This document shows, in pieces, positions 21,436 to 31,979 of a stretch of DNA of 39,469 bases. Each line of letters opens with the position of its first letter. Position 1 is the stretch's first letter. The notes under the pieces are model-generated. The model did no database searches. It was not told the DNA's origin and saw only the letters and a program-made list of their open reading frames with translations. The translations under genes and the position numbers were made by a program. This DNA is from an uncultured Clostridia bacterium (GTDB lineage: Bacteria; Bacillota; Clostridia; TANB77; CAG-508): NCBI GenBank assembly GCA_947623465.1, contig CANQGU010000017.1, forward strand, positions 1 to 39,469, written 5' to 3'.

Positions 21436-23227
21436 ATGTTTAATATAGAAGAAGAATTAAAAAAACTGCCAAAATCACCAGGGGTATATTTAATGAAAGA
21501 TGCCAATGATAATATTATATATGTTGGAAAAGCAGTTAATTTAAAAAATAGAGTAAGTTCATATTTCAGAAAGACAAATAAAACAGATAGAATTTTAAAA
21601 ATGGTATCTTTAATTGACCATTTTGAATATATAGTTGTTAGCAACGAAGCAGAAGCATTGATTTTAGAGTGTAATTTAATAAAAGAAAATAGACCAAAAT
21701 ACAATGTACTTCTTAAAGATGACAAAAGTTATCCATATATAAAAATAGATGTAAAATCTGATTTTCCAAATGTTATTATTACAAGAAGAGTTGTAAATGA
21801 TGGGTCTAAATATTTTGGCCCATATGCAAACCCTCGGTGCTGCAAAAGAAATGGTTAATTTTATAAAACAAAAATATAAAATTAGGCAATGTAAAAATTT
21901 TAAATCAAATACAAGAGCATGTTTGAATTATCACATAAAAAGATGTTTAGCACCATGTATTGGAAATGTGAGTAAAGAAGAATATAAAAAACAGATTGAC
22001 GAAATAATAGATTTGCTAGAAGGTAAGACAAATAAAATTATAAAAGATTTAGAAAAACAAATGAAGGAGGAAGCTAAAAAACTAAATTTTGAAGAAGCTT
22101 CTTACATTAGAGATAGGATGATAGCGATTCAAACTGCATCTCAAAAACAAAAAGTTTCAAATATTTCAGAAAATAATATTGATGTTATAGGAATTGCAAA
22201 ATCTGAGCTAGAGGTTTGTGTAGAAATCTTTTTTGTTCGTGGTAGCAAAATGATAGGCAGAGAGCATTACTTTTTTGATAATTTGCAAAATATGGAAGAT
22301 AAAGAAATTATATCTGGTTTTATAAAACAGTATTATATGGAAGGTGTAAATTTACCAAACAAAATAATGATAAGAGAAGAACTAGAAGATGAGGAGGCTC
22401 TAGAAAATTGGTTAAGCAATATGGCAAAACATAAAGTTATAATACATAGTACAAAAAAAGGTGGAAAGCTTAAATTTGTTGAAATGGCAGAAAAAAATAG
22501 TAAAGTAACTTTAGAAAATAAAGAAAAAAATCAAAATGAAATATTGTTAGAATTAAAAGAAAAATTAAAAATGGATAAACTTCCAAGAAAAATTGAAACA
22601 TATGATATTTCAAACATTTCAGGAGAATTTATGGTAGCTGCAATGTGTGTTATGGAAGATGGTGTTATTAAGAAAAATTTATCTAGAAGATTTAAAATAA
22701 AAGAGGTTTTTGGACAAGATGACCCAAAATGTATGGAAGAAGTAATAACAAGACGATTATCACATAGTGTGAAAAATGAACAAGATAAAGGTTTTGGAAA
22801 AATTCCGGATGCCATTTTTGCAGATGGTGGAATTACACAAATAAGAGCAGTAAGAAAAGCAGTTGATAAATATGATTTAGATATTAAAATATTTGGTATG
22901 GTTAAAAATGATAAACACCAAACAAGAGCTTTAATGGACGAAAATAGAAATGAAATACAAATTTCCGAAAAACTATTTAATTTGATTACACTATTCCAAG
23001 ATACTGTGCATGATACAGCAATTATATATCATAGAAAATTAAGAGATAAAAGTATTATTAAATCTGATTTAGATAATATAAAAGGAATTGGAGAAGCTAA
23101 AAAGAAAGCTTTACTTAAAAAGTTTGGAAGTGTAGAGAAAATTAAAAATGTAAGTGTAGAAGAACTTATGGATGTAAAAGGAATTAATAGAGATTTGGCA
23201 AAAAAAATAAAAAAATCATTAAAATAA
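21436..23227 (+). CDS. uvrC: Excinuclease ABC subunit C (needs one +1 shift)
   Basis: Makes both incisions in nucleotide excision repair with UvrA and UvrB. Skipping C21835 gives 596 aa, the family's normal length. Residues ~10-95 are the GIY-YIG nuclease ([21 protein letters not shown]). A UVR motif follows (~200-235), then the RNase H-like endonuclease ([18 protein letters not shown]) and a C-terminal helix-hairpin-helix pair ([26 protein letters not shown]). The shift restores GPYANPGAAKEMV, a strongly conserved UvrC stretch; unshifted reading ends at 21858 with about 140 aa. The rest of the gene uses CGT and CGA for Arg (ITRRLSH contains AGA CGA). Confidence 0.95.
21835..21838 (+). other. 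CGGT +1 recoding site 4 (uvrC)
   Basis: CCT (Pro133) is followed by extra C21835 and then GGT. Zero-frame reading is CGG TGC TGC and stops at 21858. Omitting the C gives Asn-Pro-Gly-Ala-Ala-Lys-Glu, matching the family pattern. Confidence 0.9.
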
Positions 23228-23235
23228 AATACATA

Positions 23236-23292
23236 AAACCTGCAAGAGCAACACTAGGGCAAAATGCCCATATGTGTTGCTCTTGCGGGTTT
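23236..23292. terminator. Strong bidirectional hairpin between uvrC and the foreign-looking gene
   Basis: A 19-nt arm (23236-23254, AAACCTGCAAGAGCAACAC) pairs with 23274-23292, with one mismatch. An inner GGGC/GCCC stem closes the loop. Its right arm touches the stop codon of the minus-strand gene. T-rich flanks on both strands fit termination in both directions. Confidence 0.75.
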
Positions 23293-24473
23293 TACACGAT
23301 TTGAGAGATGCCGCGTTCGTTTCTTGTCCATTGAGCCCAATGATCAATATTGACTTTTATATATTCGCCTAAATTCTTGGAGACATAAAATGATGCTATG
23401 ATAACATCGTCGTCCTTATGAACCAATTTGATGTCAACTCGACATACATGGAAGAATCCTAGTATTTCTAATATTGGATTCCAAGATATGTCAATGTCTC
23501 TTTTGGCGAGAAGTGCCAAGTCGGTACTATTTTCGCCAAACATCAACCGTTTATCAAACAGTTCAATTTGATCTTGGGTTTGTTTAACCCATATGGTCCT
23601 AAATATATTCGGAATGAATGTATAAGGAAAATATGGGTGAAATTTTGGTAACAAGATGCCAATGAAATTTTTATCGGGTTCGATGATAGTTTCATTATCA
23701 TCCCTAGAATAATGGGGGTTAACTGTTCTTCCATCTCTTGTGCGAAATGGAATCACATTGTCACTCCTATGTTGGGAAGTTGTGACTGTGCTATTGAAAG
23801 ACATCATCATACCAAACAGCACAGTGGCTATAATGGCAGCGATGACACTTCCGTGGCAAGCAACTGCTCCCCACATCGAGATCATCCAAATAATCTTCAA
23901 AGCGAAGAAGCTACGTTGGGTTCTCCCGATGATACCTGCGATGAAAGGAACCAAGCAAAGGACGAATCCAAGCATTGGAAGACCTTTCATGTCATTGTTG
24001 ACACTTGCTATACCAAAAAGTGATACAACAATTGCCATAATATAGGTTCCTCCCTTGATGTAGGATGACAGCTTATCTGAATCGTTCAGCATAACCACAA
24101 GCAAAAGCTTGTATGCAAGCTGAATACCAGCATAAGTTGACATTACCCACACCCACAGACCCATATGCAGCCAACCAAAGGCATAAAAGCCAAAGAGACT
24201 GATAAGGACTGTTAGGGCGATAGGGAGTCTCTTAGCATCATCTGATGCTAAGTCCCAAACCTCCATGGGGTTGGTCATGCGACTTAAATACATAAGCCGC
24301 ATGTCAATTCCCCAAACAATGAGGATGATAATCCCAAGCACCACTTCAAGGAATGATACTTGGAAAAATGCAACATTGATTGCGTTGACAAGTGTCAACA
24401 GAATCAATGTAATGCTACTGGCTACACGGTATTCTCCCATAGACCGTACACGGTCAATAATTTTGTCTATCAT
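23292..24473 (-). CDS. Unknown multi-pass membrane protein, foreign codon usage
   Basis: I do not recognise the family. The 393-aa protein has about 7-8 hydrophobic segments in the first ~230 residues (near 20-38, 40-58, 85-102, 105-125, 140-160, 166-185, 190-225). A soluble C-terminal part of ~160 residues follows and contains no obvious catalytic motif. GGAGGTC precedes the ATG. Base composition is visibly richer in G+C than its neighbours, and it uses CGT, CGC and CGG for Arg. Three in-frame CGG codons read as Arg (RVRSMG, DMRLMY, DKRLMF) with no frameshift, unlike every host gene here. It is probably a recent horizontal acquisition; if CGG is unassigned in this host it should not be made properly. 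Confidence 0.7.
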   Translation of the reverse strand: MIDKIIDRVRSMGEYRVASSITLILLTLVNAINVAFFQVSFLEVVLGIIILIVWGIDMRLMYLSRMTNPMEVWDLASDDAKRLPIALTVLISLFGFYAFGWLHMGLWVWVMSTYAGIQLAYKLLLVVMLNDSDKLSSYIKGGTYIMAIVVSLFGIASVNNDMKGLPMLGFVLCLVPFIAGIIGRTQRSFFALKIIWMISMWGAVACHGSVIAAIIATVLFGMMMSFNSTVTTSQHRSDNVIPFRTRDGRTVNPHYSRDDNETIIEPDKNFIGILLPKFHPYFPYTFIPNIFRTIWVKQTQDQIELFDKRLMFGENSTDLALLAKRDIDISWNPILEILGFFHVCRVDIKLVHKDDDVIIASFYVSKNLGEYIKVNIDHWAQWTRNERGISQIV

Positions 24474-24720
24474 ATATAGACCTCCTTCTGCATTTTATTT
24501 GATTATATTATACCATTTTTTCGAAAAATAAGCAAGTTTTACATAATAACAAATTCATATATAAATCTTATATCTATCATTAGAAATAATTATGTAAAAA
24601 AATGATTATAATACAAAAATATTTATCTTGAAATAAATAAAATTTAATATTATAATAAAATCATTAAAATAAGCAATTTAAAAATAAGTTTTTTATATAG
24701 AAAAGAGATGATAAATAAAT

Positions 24721-24876
24721 ATGAAAATAAAAGAAATAAGATTATTAAATGTAACAATAAAGCAAAAAGATGAAATTATATATCAAGGAAAAACAGAAGA
24801 TATACCAGAAAATATAAAAGAACAAACATATAAAAAAATCTATTTTGAAGGAGTAGATGTAGTAATAGAAATTTAA
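24721..24876 (+). CDS. Small conserved-looking protein upstream of addA
   Basis: A 51-aa ORF (MKIKEIRLLNVTIKQKDEII, later EGVDVVIEI) with a GAGATGA stretch as a weak ribosome site. It ends 15 nt before the addA start, so the two are probably co-transcribed. It is rich in Lys, Glu and Ile, with alternating beta-like segments and no membrane helix. No family is recognised. The 247-nt gap before it is AT-rich and holds no other ORF I would support. Confidence 0.55.
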   Translation: MKIKEIRLLNVTIKQKDEIIYQGKTEDIPENIKEQTYKKIYFEGVDVVIEI

Positions 24877-24891
24877 AAAAGGAGAAGATTT

Positions 24892-27800
24892 ATGAATTGG
24901 ACAAAGGAGCAAGAACAAGCAATATATAAATCAAACAGTAATATCTTAGTTGCAGCAGCAGCACGGAAGTGGAAAAACTGCAGTTTTAGTAGAAAGAATT
25001 ATAAACAAAATAATAAATGAAAAAATAGATATAGATAAGCTTTTAGTTGTAACATTTACAAATGCTGCAGCATCTGAAATGAAGGAAAGAGTTTTAAAAG
25101 CAATATATAAAATTATAGATGAGGCAAATGAGAATACAAACGAAGATAAAGTTTATGACGAAGAAACAATAAACCATCTTCAAAGGCAAATTACTCTACT
25201 AAACAAAGCAAATATCTGCACAATAGATTCATTTTGCTTAGATGTAATAAGAAATAATTTTTTCGAAATAGAAATATCACCAAATTTTAGAATAGCAGAT
25301 AAATCAGAAATAGATCTTCTAAAGCAAGAAGTTTTGGAAAATATATTTGAAGAAAAATATGAAAAACATGATAGTAATTTTGAAAAACTTATAACAACAT
25401 ATACTTCATACAGAGACGATACACCTTTAAAAGACTTGATTTTAAAGATATATACATATATTGGTTCAAATCCGTTTCCAATAGAATGGTTAGAAAATCA
25501 AGTTGAAAAATTTAATATTACAGATATAAAACAAGATTTTTCTGAAAATATTTGGGGAAAAATTTTACTTAAAATAATAAAAGAAGAATTAGAAGATGAT
25601 ATAAAAAAATTAAAAGCTGAAGAAAAAAGGATTTCTGTAGAAAAAGATTTAAAATCATGTCAAAATGTTATAAACTCTGATATTAGCCAATATGAAACTT
25701 TATATGCAAATTTAGATAATTGGGATAAAGCATATACTATAGCACAAAGAGTAGATTTTATAAGATGGGCAGCACCAAGAAATGTACAAAGTGACATATT
25801 AAAAGATGTAATAAAAGATGCAAAAGGAGTAAGAGATAATATAAAAGATAGTTTTGTATCAAAAAGAGAGAAAATATTTACATCAAATTCTGAGGAGGCA
25901 AATGTAGACTTAAAAAATATGTATGAAATATTATTAAAACTAAAAAATTTAATAATAGATTTTGACAAAGAATTCAAAAAAGCTAAAAAAGAAAAAAATA
26001 TAGTAGATTTTAATGACATAGAGCATTTTGCATTAGAAATTTTAGTTAAGAGTAATAGCGGAAAAATAGAAGCTTCAGAAATTGCAAAAAAATATCAAGA
26101 AAAATTTCAAGAAATTGCAATAGATGAATACCAAGACAGTAACTTAGTACAAGAATATATATTAACATCAATTTCTAAGGGTAACAATATTTTTATGGTT
26201 GGAGATGTAAAGCAAAGTATATATAAATTTAGACAAGCAATGCCAGATTTATTTTTGGGTAAATACAAAAATTATAGCGAAAATGAAGCAAATGAAAATG
26301 GCTTAAAAATTAAGCTTTTCAAAAATTTTAGAAGCAGGCAAAATGTACTTGATTTTACAAACATAATATTTGAAAACATTATGGGAGCCAATCTTGGAGA
26401 AATAGACTATACAAAAGAGGAATATTTAAATTTAGGTGCAGATTATGAAAAAGAGAAGCAAAGTGTAGTTACTGAAGTTGATATATTAAATATTACACAA
26501 GATATGCAAAATAATAAAGATACAGAACAATCAAATGTTAATGATGATATCTCAAATGAAGATACAAATGACGACGATGTAGAAGAACAAGAGTCACAAG
26601 AGAAAATTGAAGACATAGAATTAGAAGCAAAATATGTTGCAAAAAAAATTAGAGATTTAATAGACAGTAAATTTCAAATATATGACAACAAAAATAAATT
26701 ATATAGAGATATACAGTATAAGGACATAGTAATTTTGCTTCGTTCAACAAAAAGCAAGGCAAATATATATGAAAAAGAACTAATAAATCAAAACATAGAT
26801 GTATATTCAGATACATCTTCAGAATATCTAGATTCATATGAAATACAAGTAATAATGGATTTATTAAAAATAATAGACAATCCATACCAAGATTTACCAC
26901 TTGTGCATATTATGCTATCTTGTATAGGAATGTTTACAAATGATGACTTGCTTGAAATAAGACTATGTGATAAAACATCTGACTTTTATACTGCAATGCT
27001 AAAGGCAAGACTTTCTGTAGAAGAAGATTTAAAGCAAAAAATCCAAATATTTTTAGATAAAATAGAAGACTTTAGAAATAAAAATAAATACATGGATTTA
27101 GATGAATTAATATGGACAATTTACGAAGAAACAGGATTTTTAAACTATGTTGCCTTAATGCCAAATGGAGAATTAAGATGTACCAATTTAAAAATGCTTT
27201 TTGAAAGAGCAAAACAATATGAAACAGCTTCATTTAAGGGATTATTCAATTTTATAAATTTCATAGAAAGATTAAAAATAGGAAACAGCGACTTAGGTTC
27301 TGCAAAACTTATTGGCGAAAATGAAAATGTAGTTAGAATAATGAGTATACACAAAAGTAAAGGTTTGGAGTTCCCTATAGTATTTTTATCTAGCACAGGG
27401 TCAAGCTTTAATATGAGAGATTTAAATGAAAAAATTTTATTACATCAGGAACTAGGAATAGGTGTAAAATACATAGATTATGAAAAACAGGTAAGATATG
27501 ATACTTTGTCTAAAATAGCTTTAAGAGAAAAGCTTTTTGAAGAAAATTTAGCAGAAGAAATGAGAGTACTATATGTTGCATTAACAAGAGCTAAAGAGAA
27601 GCTTTATATTACAGCAATTAAAAAAGATTTTGAAAAAGAAAATGAAAAAATGCAAGATTTAGTAAACATGTACGAAAAAGAAGATGGTAAAATTAATCCT
27701 ATTTTATTAAAAAAACATAAAAAATATATAGATTGGATTTTACTTGTATATTTGTACAACAAAGATAAGATTCAAGATATTATGGAGTTAAATATATTAA

Positions 27801-28693
27801 ATAAAAAAGACATAATAAAAGATATGAATCAAGAAGATGAGGAAGAAGAAGCTGTTGATGTATTTGCACTTTTAGAAGAATATTCTAAAGATGTAAAAGA
27901 TGAAGATATTATAGCTTTAAAAAATGAATTAGTATATGAATATAAATTTAAAGACTTAATAAATATTCCAACAAAAGCATCTGTAACAGGTATAGTTCAT
28001 AAAGATATAGAAAAGCAAATATATTCTTACTTGTTGGAGGATGAAGGTAGAACATCAAATGAAGAAAAAGAAGTTTCAAAATTTAATCAGTCTGAAATAG
28101 AAATTAACCAAAATGAAGAAACAGAAGAAACTCAAGAACTTCCAAAACCAAAATTTATAGTAGGAACAGAAGAAGAAAAAATAACATCAGCAAAAAGAGG
28201 AACTCTAGTTCATTTATGTATGAAAAATTTAGATTTTACACAAGAATATGATTTAGAAAAAATAGAATTATTAATACAAGACTTAAAAGCAAGACAAATT
28301 ATAACTGAAAAAGAAGCGGATTCAATAGATTCTAAAACGATTTTACAATTTACAAAATCAAAGATTTGGCAAGAATTAAAAACAGCTAAAGAAGCTCATA
28401 AAGAAGAACCATTTTATATAAATGTTCCAGCAAAAGATGTAGTTGATGTAAATGTAGATGAAAACATATTAGTTCAGGGTATTATAGATTTATATTATAT
28501 AAATTCTGTTGACGAGTTAGTACTATTAGACTACAAAACAGATTTTGTAAAACAAGGGGAGGAGCAAATTTTAATAGATAGACATAAACCTCAATTAATG
28601 CTATATAAAGAGGCTTTGGAAGGTGCTTTAAATAAAAAAGTAAGCAAAGTTTATATTTATTCAACAGCACTTGGGAAAGAAATTTTAATTTAA
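24892..28693 (+). CDS. addA: ATP-dependent helicase/nuclease subunit A (needs one +1 shift)
   Basis: Large subunit of the AddAB double-strand-break resection complex. The true start is ATG 24892 with AGGAGA upstream; skipping C24964 gives 1,266 aa, normal for AddA. The Walker A LVAAAAGSGKTA occupies residues ~19-30. Motif Ia is VVTFTNAAASEM, Walker B is IDEYQDSN near 411, motif III is GDVKQSIYKFRQA, motif V is SIHKSKGLEFP near 816, motif VI is YVALTRAKE. A C-terminal RecB-like nuclease has GIIDLYY and LLDYKTD near 1213. The shift falls inside the P-loop, so a protein started later would lack the ATP site. No addB is seen nearby; it may lie elsewhere. Confidence 0.95.
24964..24967 (+). other. 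CGGA +1 recoding site 5 (addA P-loop)
   Basis: GCA (Ala24) is followed by extra C24964 and then GGA. Omitting the C restores Ala-Ala-Ala-Gly-Ser-Gly-Lys-Thr, the Walker A motif. Unshifted reading (CGG AAG TGG AAA) leaves the AddA frame. Confidence 0.92.
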
Positions 28694-28709
28694 ATGGAAA
28701 AGAACGATG

Positions 28710-28768
28710 GTCGAATTTTGTCGATGAAAAGTTAAGAGAAATTCTTAAAAATCATTGCAAAATTCGAC
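28710..28768. other. Inverted repeat after addA
   Basis: GTCGAATTTTG (28710-28720) and CAAAATTCGAC (28758-28768) form an 11-bp perfect inverted repeat across a 37-nt loop, about 17 nt after the addA stop. It may be an addA terminator or a protein site; the T run is weak. The rest of the gap to 29132 is AT-rich with no supported gene. Confidence 0.45.
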
Positions 28769-29132
28769 AATTTATGTTTAAATAGGATTATGCAATAAAT
28801 ATTTATATTGCGAAGAAAATATTATTATTTTATATTATTAAGTAAAAAAGCAATTTAAGTTAGGCAAAAAATAAAGATTTTTAAAATCTAGGAAATTTAT
28901 TTATTAGAAAATTTTAAATTAGAGTTAACATCCAAAGCTTAATTTCTAAGAAATTACAAACTGAAAATTAAATATCAAGTTAAAGTTCTGAAAAATACTA
29001 TTATACAAGAAAGGAGGAAAAACTTAAAATTCGTAGTAAAACAAATATTTATTGTAAATATAACAACAAAGTGTACGAAATTACTTGAATAAGTAAAAAA
29101 AATTTGGTACAATTTAGAAAGAGAGAGAATAT

Positions 29133-30052
29133 ATGACAGAAAACAAAAAACAATGGGCAAACAATGGAGAAAGAAGAAAGTTACCACTAAGCTCAGACAT
29201 AGTATTTAAAAGAGTATTTTCAAAAGAAGAAAATAAAGGGCTATTAAAAAGTATATTAGAGGCAATACTAAAAATAGAAATAAACAAAATAGAAATAAAA
29301 AACCCAGAAATACCAAGAGAGTTAAAAGATAGCAAAGCAGGTGTACTAGATATAAAAGCAGAAATAAATGAAAATACTGTAATTGATATTGAGATGCAAG
29401 TCGCCAATATGCGAACTTTTATGAACAGAAACGAATTTTATTTAGTAACAACAGCAGCAAATGAAGCAAAAAAAGGAGAAGATTATTTCAAACTTAAAAA
29501 GACAATAACAATAGCACTATTATGTGAAAATATAATAGAAAGAAACAGCTATTTTCATACAGCACACATGAAATTTGAACCATATGAAAAAGAAACTTAT
29601 ATAAATATGGGGTATGAAAAAGAGCAAGACATAGTAACAAACAAGCTAGAAATGATATTTATAGAAATACCAAAATTTATAGCAAAAAAGCCCAAAAGTG
29701 AAAGTTTACTAAATCAGTGGCTCTGGTTAATTGCTGGAAGGGAGGAAAAGATAAAAATGGCAAAAGAAAAACACAAAGAAATAGAAAAAGCAATAGAAGT
29801 AATAGACGAAATGAGTATGGATCCAAAAGAATGGGAACTATACGAATCAAGAAGAAGAGCAGAAATACTATATAATTGGGATATATCAGCTGCAAGAGAA
29901 GAGGGAAAAGAAGAACGGAATAAAAGAACGGAGAAAAGAAAAACAAAATAGAAATAGCAAAAAAACTATTAAAGTTAGAAGTAGAATTACAAAAAATAAT
30001 TGAAGCAACTGGATTAACAAAAGAAGAAATCGAAAATTTGAAAAAATCTTAA
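29133..30052 (+). CDS. Rpn/PD-(D/E)XK nuclease-family transposase-like protein (needs two +1 shifts)
   Basis: Skipping C29916 and C29929 gives 305 aa. The N-terminal part has the family signature LSSDIVFKRVFSKEENKGLLKSILEAIL. The nuclease core pairs a conserved Asp (GVLDIKAEINENT) with the IDIEMQ motif, as in recombination-promoting nucleases of the Rpn/PF12784 group. The restored tail contains EEGKEEGIKEGE, then EIAKKLL and ATGLTKEEIENL, the usual C-terminus of this family. Unshifted reading ends at 29951 and loses it. The ATG has a GAGAGAGA ribosome site. Members are often mobile or phase-variable nucleases; no terminal repeats are seen, so I do not call an insertion sequence. Confidence 0.88.
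29916..29919 (+). other. CGGA +1 recoding site 6 (Rpn-family gene, first)
   Basis: GAA (Glu) is followed by extra C29916 and then GGA. Omitting it gives Glu-Glu-Gly-Ile-Lys-Glu, but the next site 13 nt on must also be corrected to keep the family tail in frame. Confidence 0.88.
29929..29932 (+). other. CGGA +1 recoding site 7 (Rpn-family gene, second)
   Basis: GAA (Glu) is followed by extra C29929 and then GGA. With both C bases skipped the frame runs to TAA 30050-30052. With only one skipped, the conserved EIAKKLL...ATGLTKEEI tail is not produced. Confidence 0.88.
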
Positions 30053-30059
30053 AAAACTC

Positions 30060-30088
30060 TTGACAAATAGCAAAAAAGAGTGTAAACT
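30060..30088 (+). promoter_or_regulatory. Promoter of the ylxM-ffh operon
   Basis: TTGACA (30060-30065), 17 nt, TAAACT (30083-30088). The GAGTG before the -10 is shared with the lysS promoter at 37796-37824. Confidence 0.65.
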
Positions 30089-30100
30089 ATATTTGTATTA

Positions 30101-30148
30101 CAGATATAGTTCGAAAAATATCTGTTACCAAAAAGGTAGCAGATTTTT
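30101..30148 (+). promoter_or_regulatory. Candidate attenuator in the ylxM-ffh leader
   Basis: Two hairpins compete. CAGATAT (30101-30107) can pair with ATATCTG (30118-30124). ATCTGTTACC (30120-30129) can pair with GGTAGCAGAT (30135-30144) and is followed by TTTTT, a terminator. They share 30120-30124 and exclude each other. The element sits about 15 nt after a promoter and 85 nt before ylxM. The signal is unknown. Confidence 0.55.
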
Positions 30149-30231
30149 AATTTGGTAATTTGTATGCATATATCAATCTAATTGAGGCATAAAGAAAATA
30201 GCATATAATAATTAGAGAAAGAAGGTAAAAA

Positions 30232-30552
30232 GTGGAAGAAAAAATAGAAATAAGTATTTTACTAAGCCTTTACGGAAATTTGCTTACAGAAACTCAAAAA
30301 AAATATATGGAGCTATATTATAACGAAGACTTTTCATTATCAGAAATAGGAGATAATGAAAATATAACAAGACAAGCTGTAAGAACAATACTTGTAAAAT
30401 CTAAAAAGAAATTACAAGAATATGAAAAAAAATTAAACTTTATGCAAAAAGAAAACAAAATAAATAAGTTACTACAAGATTTACAAAACACAAATTTAAC
30501 TGAAAAACAAGAAAAAATAATAAAAAAAATAGAAGACAAACTAGATTTTTGA
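30232..30552 (+). CDS. ylxM: YlxM/p13-like DNA-binding protein
   Basis: A 106-aa protein starting at GTG with AGAAGGT upstream. It has a sigma-70 region 4-like helix-turn-helix (LTETQKKYMELYYNEDFSLS, then NITRQAVRTILVKSKKKL) followed by a charged helical tail. YlxM homologues sit just before ffh in Firmicutes and are linked to signal recognition particle function; the same order here supports the call. ffh begins 66 nt downstream. Confidence 0.9.
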   Translation: MEEKIEISILLSLYGNLLTETQKKYMELYYNEDFSLSEIGDNENITRQAVRTILVKSKKKLQEYEKKLNFMQKENKINKLLQDLQNTNLTEKQEKIIKKIEDKLDF

Positions 30553-30618
30553 AAGTTGATACAAAAAATATATACAAATAAAAAAGAACTTTTGAAAAAT
30601 AGAAAAAGGAGGTAGCTT

Positions 30619-31975
30619 ATGGCCTTTGAAGGATTATCAGCAAGACTTCAAGATATTACAAAAAAAATAAGAGGAGAAGCAAGAATTACAGAAAGCAACA
30701 TGAAAGATATGTTAAGAGAAGTAAAACTTGCATTATTAGAAGCTGATGTTAATTACAAAATAGTAAAAGATTTTATAGCAAGTGTTCAAGAAAAAGCACT
30801 TGGGCAAGATGTTATGAGAGCTTTAAAGCCAGGAGAACAAGTTGTAAAAATTGTTAGAGATGAACTTGTGGATTTACTTGGAGGAACAGATAGTAAAATA
30901 AATATTTCTTCAAACCCTCCAACAGTAATAATGTTAATACGGACTTCAAGGTGCTGGTAAAACAACAATGGCAGGAAAGCTTGCAAATTATTTAAGAAAA
31001 AGTGGAAAAAAGCCATTAATGGTTGCATGTGATGTTTATAGACCAGCAGCTATAAAGCAACTTCAAGTAATTGGAGGAGAGCTTGGAATTCCGGTATATA
31101 GTGAAGAAAACAATTTAGATGTAGTAGGAATTGCAAAAAGAGCAATGAATGCTGCAATGTCAAAATTAAATGATGTAGTAATTATAGATACAGCAGGACG
31201 TTTACAAATAGATGAAAATCTTATACAAGAATTACAAAATGTAAAAGTAAGTGTTAAACCACACGAAATTTTACTTGTAGTTGATGCAATGACAGGTCAA
31301 GAAGCAGTAAATGTTGCAGAAAGCTTTAACGAAAAAGTTGGAATCGACGGAGTAGTTTTAACAAAGCTAGATGGTGATACCCGTGGTGGTGCAGCACTTT
31401 CTGTTAAAAAGGTTACAGGAAAGCCAATAAAATTTATAGGTGTTGGCGAAAAATTAAATGAAGTAGAAGAATTCCATCCAGACAGGATGGCATCAAGAAT
31501 TTTAGGAATGGGAGATGTTTTGTCAATAGTAGAAAAGGCAGAAGAAGCTCTAGACCTAGAAGAAGCAGAAAAATTGGAAAAACAACTTCAAAAAAATAAA
31601 TTTGATTTAGACGATTATTTAGTGCAATTAAGACAAATTAAGAAAATGGGTTCAGTATCATCTTTACTTAAAATGCTACCAGGAGCAGATAAACTTAAAG
31701 ATGTAAAAGTAGATGATAAAGAATTTATAAGAATAGAAGCTATAATAACTTCTATGACAGCACAGGAAAGAAGAAATCCAAGTCTTCTTAATGCAAGCAG
31801 AAGAAAGCGTATTGCAAAAGGAAGCGGAACTCAAGTTCACGACATAAATAAGTTTATGGAATCTTTTGAAATGATGCAGAAAATGATGAAGCAAATGAAG
31901 TCAAAAGGTGGAATGAGAAAAATAATGAAAGGTTTTAAACTTGATCAGATGGATGAGTTTAAAGACCTTATGTAA
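30619..31975 (+). CDS. ffh: Signal recognition particle protein Ffh (needs one +1 shift)
   Basis: The GTPase that binds signal peptides and 4.5S/6S RNA to deliver nascent membrane proteins to FtsY. Skipping C30940 gives 451 aa, the usual length. The N domain spans residues 1-~95, then the G domain with G1 GLQGAGKTTMAG near 107, DVYRPAAIKQL, DTAGRLQ and TKLDGDTRGGA. The methionine-rich M domain ends FEMMQKMMKQMKSKGG. The shift is at the first Gly of G1; unshifted reading ends at TAA 30958-30960, before the GTP site is complete. The gene is essential and no second copy is seen. Several CGT codons encode Arg. AGGAGG precedes the ATG. Confidence 0.96.
30940..30943 (+). other. CGGA +1 recoding site 8 (ffh P-loop)
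   Basis: ATA (Ile107) is followed by extra C30940 and then GGA. Omitting the C gives Ile-Gly-Leu-Gln-Gly-Ala-Gly-Lys-Thr-Thr, the G1 motif of SRP GTPases. Zero-frame reading is CGG ACT TCA AGG TGC TGG TAA. Confidence 0.93.
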
Positions 31976-31979
31976 ATTC

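Noticed and set aside
28710-28768. Confident terminator for addA
   Set aside because: The inverted repeat is perfect, but the loop is long and the T run weak, so it is listed only as an inverted repeat.
29005-29090. Possible ~22-aa ORF after AAGGAGG (KLKIRSKTNIYCKYNNKVYE-like)
   Set aside because: There is no usable start codon after the ribosome-site-like sequence; it could be a remnant, but it is not supported as a gene.
29133-30052. Insertion sequence boundaries around the Rpn-family gene
   Set aside because: No terminal inverted repeats or target duplications were found.
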